NCBI GenBank assembly: GCA_945965395.1
Contig: CAMFND010000058.1
Location: 1-64,000, forward strand
Length of the DNA stretch: 64,000 bases
Source of the DNA: an uncultured Bacteroides sp.
GTDB lineage: Bacteria > Bacteroidota > Bacteroidia > Bacteroidales > Bacteroidaceae
Reading direction: 5' to 3'
Below, one piece after another: positions 63,177 to 64,000 of this stretch (position 1 is the stretch's first letter; each line of letters opens with the position of its first letter). The notes beneath the pieces were generated by a model that did no database searches, was not told the DNA's origin, and saw nothing but the letters and a program-made list of their open reading frames with translations. Both the position numbers and the translations under genes were made by a program.

Positions 63177-63202
63177 CATATGTTACTGTCAAAAAGACAG
63201 AA

Positions 63203-63805
63203 TTAATTTAAACCAAACAGCACTGCCAGACCTTTATCTACGCCTGAGAAGCCCATAAATGCCATAGCCAGCAAACCGGCTGTAACCAATGCTATACTCA
63301 TTCCTCTCATGCCTTTCGGAATGTTTACCAGACTCAACTGCTCGCGAATACCGGCAAACACAATCAGAGCCAAAGCAAACCCTAATGCGGTAGAGAAGGC
63401 ATATACTACTCCGGTCAGCAAATCATAGTTTTTCTGGATTACTAGAATAGTAACACCCAGAATACAGCAGTTAGTTGTAATCAAAGGCAAAAACACTCCC
63501 AGTGCCTGATACAAAGAAGGAGAAACTTTTTTCAAGATAATTTCTACCATCTGAACCAACGCGGCAATGACAAGGATAAAAGCAATGGTCTGCAAATATC
63601 CCAGTCCGAAAGCGTCCAACACAAACTTCTGAATAACATAGGTCACGATGGTGGCCAGCGTCAACACGAAGGCTACCGCTGCTCCCATACCCATGGCTGT
63701 TTCCACTTTCTTGGAAACTCCCAAGAACGGACAGATCCCCAAGAATTGTGACAACACTACGTTGTTCACAAAGATTGCGGTGATAAATATCAATATATAT
63801 TCCAT
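63203..63805 (-). CDS. rsxA: Electron transport complex subunit RsxA (RnfA)
   Basis: This 200-residue inner-membrane subunit of the Rnf ferredoxin:NAD oxidoreductase has six predicted helices. The start YILIFITAIFVNNVVLSQFLGICPFLGVSKK is the RnfA/NqrE signature, and the central LITTNCCILGVTI carries conserved Cys residues near the membrane. RnfA is told from NqrE by its place after rsxE. It is last in the operon, 19 bp after rsxE, with a terminator behind. The complex couples ferredoxin oxidation to ion export. Confidence 0.94.
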   Translation of the reverse strand: MEYILIFITAIFVNNVVLSQFLGICPFLGVSKKVETAMGMGAAVAFVLTLATIVTYVIQKFVLDAFGLGYLQTIAFILVIAALVQMVEIILKKVSPSLYQALGVFLPLITTNCCILGVTILVIQKNYDLLTGVVYAFSTALGFALALIVFAGIREQLSLVNIPKGMRGMSIALVTAGLLAMAFMGFSGVDKGLAVLFGLN

Positions 63806-63824
63806 ATCTTTCTATTTTTAAGGG

Positions 63825-64000
63825 TTATGCTTTTTTCAAGCGGTTTACAATCGCAATAAGGTATCCCAATACGATGAAAGCACCTGGAGCCAATACGAAA
63901 ATCAGCATTCCATAATCTTCCGGCATGATGGCAATGTTAAACAATTTGCCAGTTCCCAGGAATTCACGTACACCACCCAGCAAAGTCAAGGCAATGGTAA
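63825..64000 (-). CDS. rsxE: Electron transport complex subunit RsxE (RnfE), C-terminal part
   Basis: The frame is cut by the window edge, so only the last 57 codons are present. They read LLGGVREFLGTGKLFNIAIM, then a hydrophobic helix (FVLAPGAFIVLGYLIAIV) and the basic end NRLKKA. The VREFLGxG block and final helix match the C-terminus of RnfE. It precedes rsxA by 19 bp in the same operon; the rest of the rnf genes should lie to the right. Confidence 0.88.
   Translation of the reverse strand, partial: TIALTLLGGVREFLGTGKLFNIAIMPEDYGMLIFVLAPGAFIVLGYLIAIVNRLKKA

Overview
The window looks like chromosome from a gut Bacteroidaceae (Bacteroides or Phocaeicola). The evidence is promoters of the Bacteroidales type (-7 box TAnnTTTG, little Shine-Dalgarno), a SusC/SusD polysaccharide utilisation locus (PUL) with a hybrid two-component regulator, S46 dipeptidyl peptidases, an Rnf complex, and a thrA/apgM-like/thrC cluster.

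Layout. 1-5.2 kb: a 22-bp-period repeat array, then a forward run of polyprenyl-phosphate glycosyltransferase, dihydroorotase, a free-standing methionine-synthase reactivation domain, a membrane phosphoesterase and a PlsC acyltransferase. 5.2-10.4 kb: a DUF4369 lipoprotein, then DPP7 and DPP11 in tandem. 10.4-13.4 kb: a subtilase-xseA-xseB operon on the minus strand. 13.5-15.5 kb: a MATE transporter interrupted by an in-frame TGA, and a cytidylate-kinase-like protein. 15.6-21.2 kb: a second 22-bp-period array, then the threonine operon (minus) with a candidate Thr-rich leader peptide. 21.2-27.5 kb: radA and a three-gene, mostly uncharacterised envelope operon. 27.6-32.4 kb: an FAD oxidoreductase, a LuxR-type regulator and a TonB-dependent receptor.

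32.6-59.6 kb is one xylan/glucuronoxylan PUL. It holds GH67, a cytoplasmic-type GH43, GH10, a GPH symporter, an SGNH esterase, a hybrid two-component regulator, four further GH43 genes, a CE1 esterase, a GH43-CBM-GH8 fusion, and a SusD/SusC pair. Probable flow: SusC/SusD import acetylated, glucuronidated xylo-oligosaccharides. Periplasmic esterases, GH67, GH43 and GH8 trim them. The symporter takes the products into the cytoplasm, where the signal-less GH43 finishes the job. Four predicted PUL promoters carry the same element (GTTACA, partner half-site one 21-bp step closer) exactly 60 bp from the -7 box, which I read as the regulator's operator.

60-64 kb: a CLC antiporter preceded by a clear fluoride riboswitch (so probably a fluoride exporter), galE, and the start of an Rnf operon (rsxA and a partial rsxE).

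The most unusual signal is a class of four intergenic arrays (near 1, 15.7, 32.5 and 60.2 kb). Their sequences differ, but all have an exact 22-bp period and a terminal unit complementary to an earlier one. The arrays at 32.5 and 60.2 kb share 72 identical bases in direct orientation and bracket the xylan PUL exactly. No tRNA, rRNA, CRISPR, insertion sequence or phage gene was seen.
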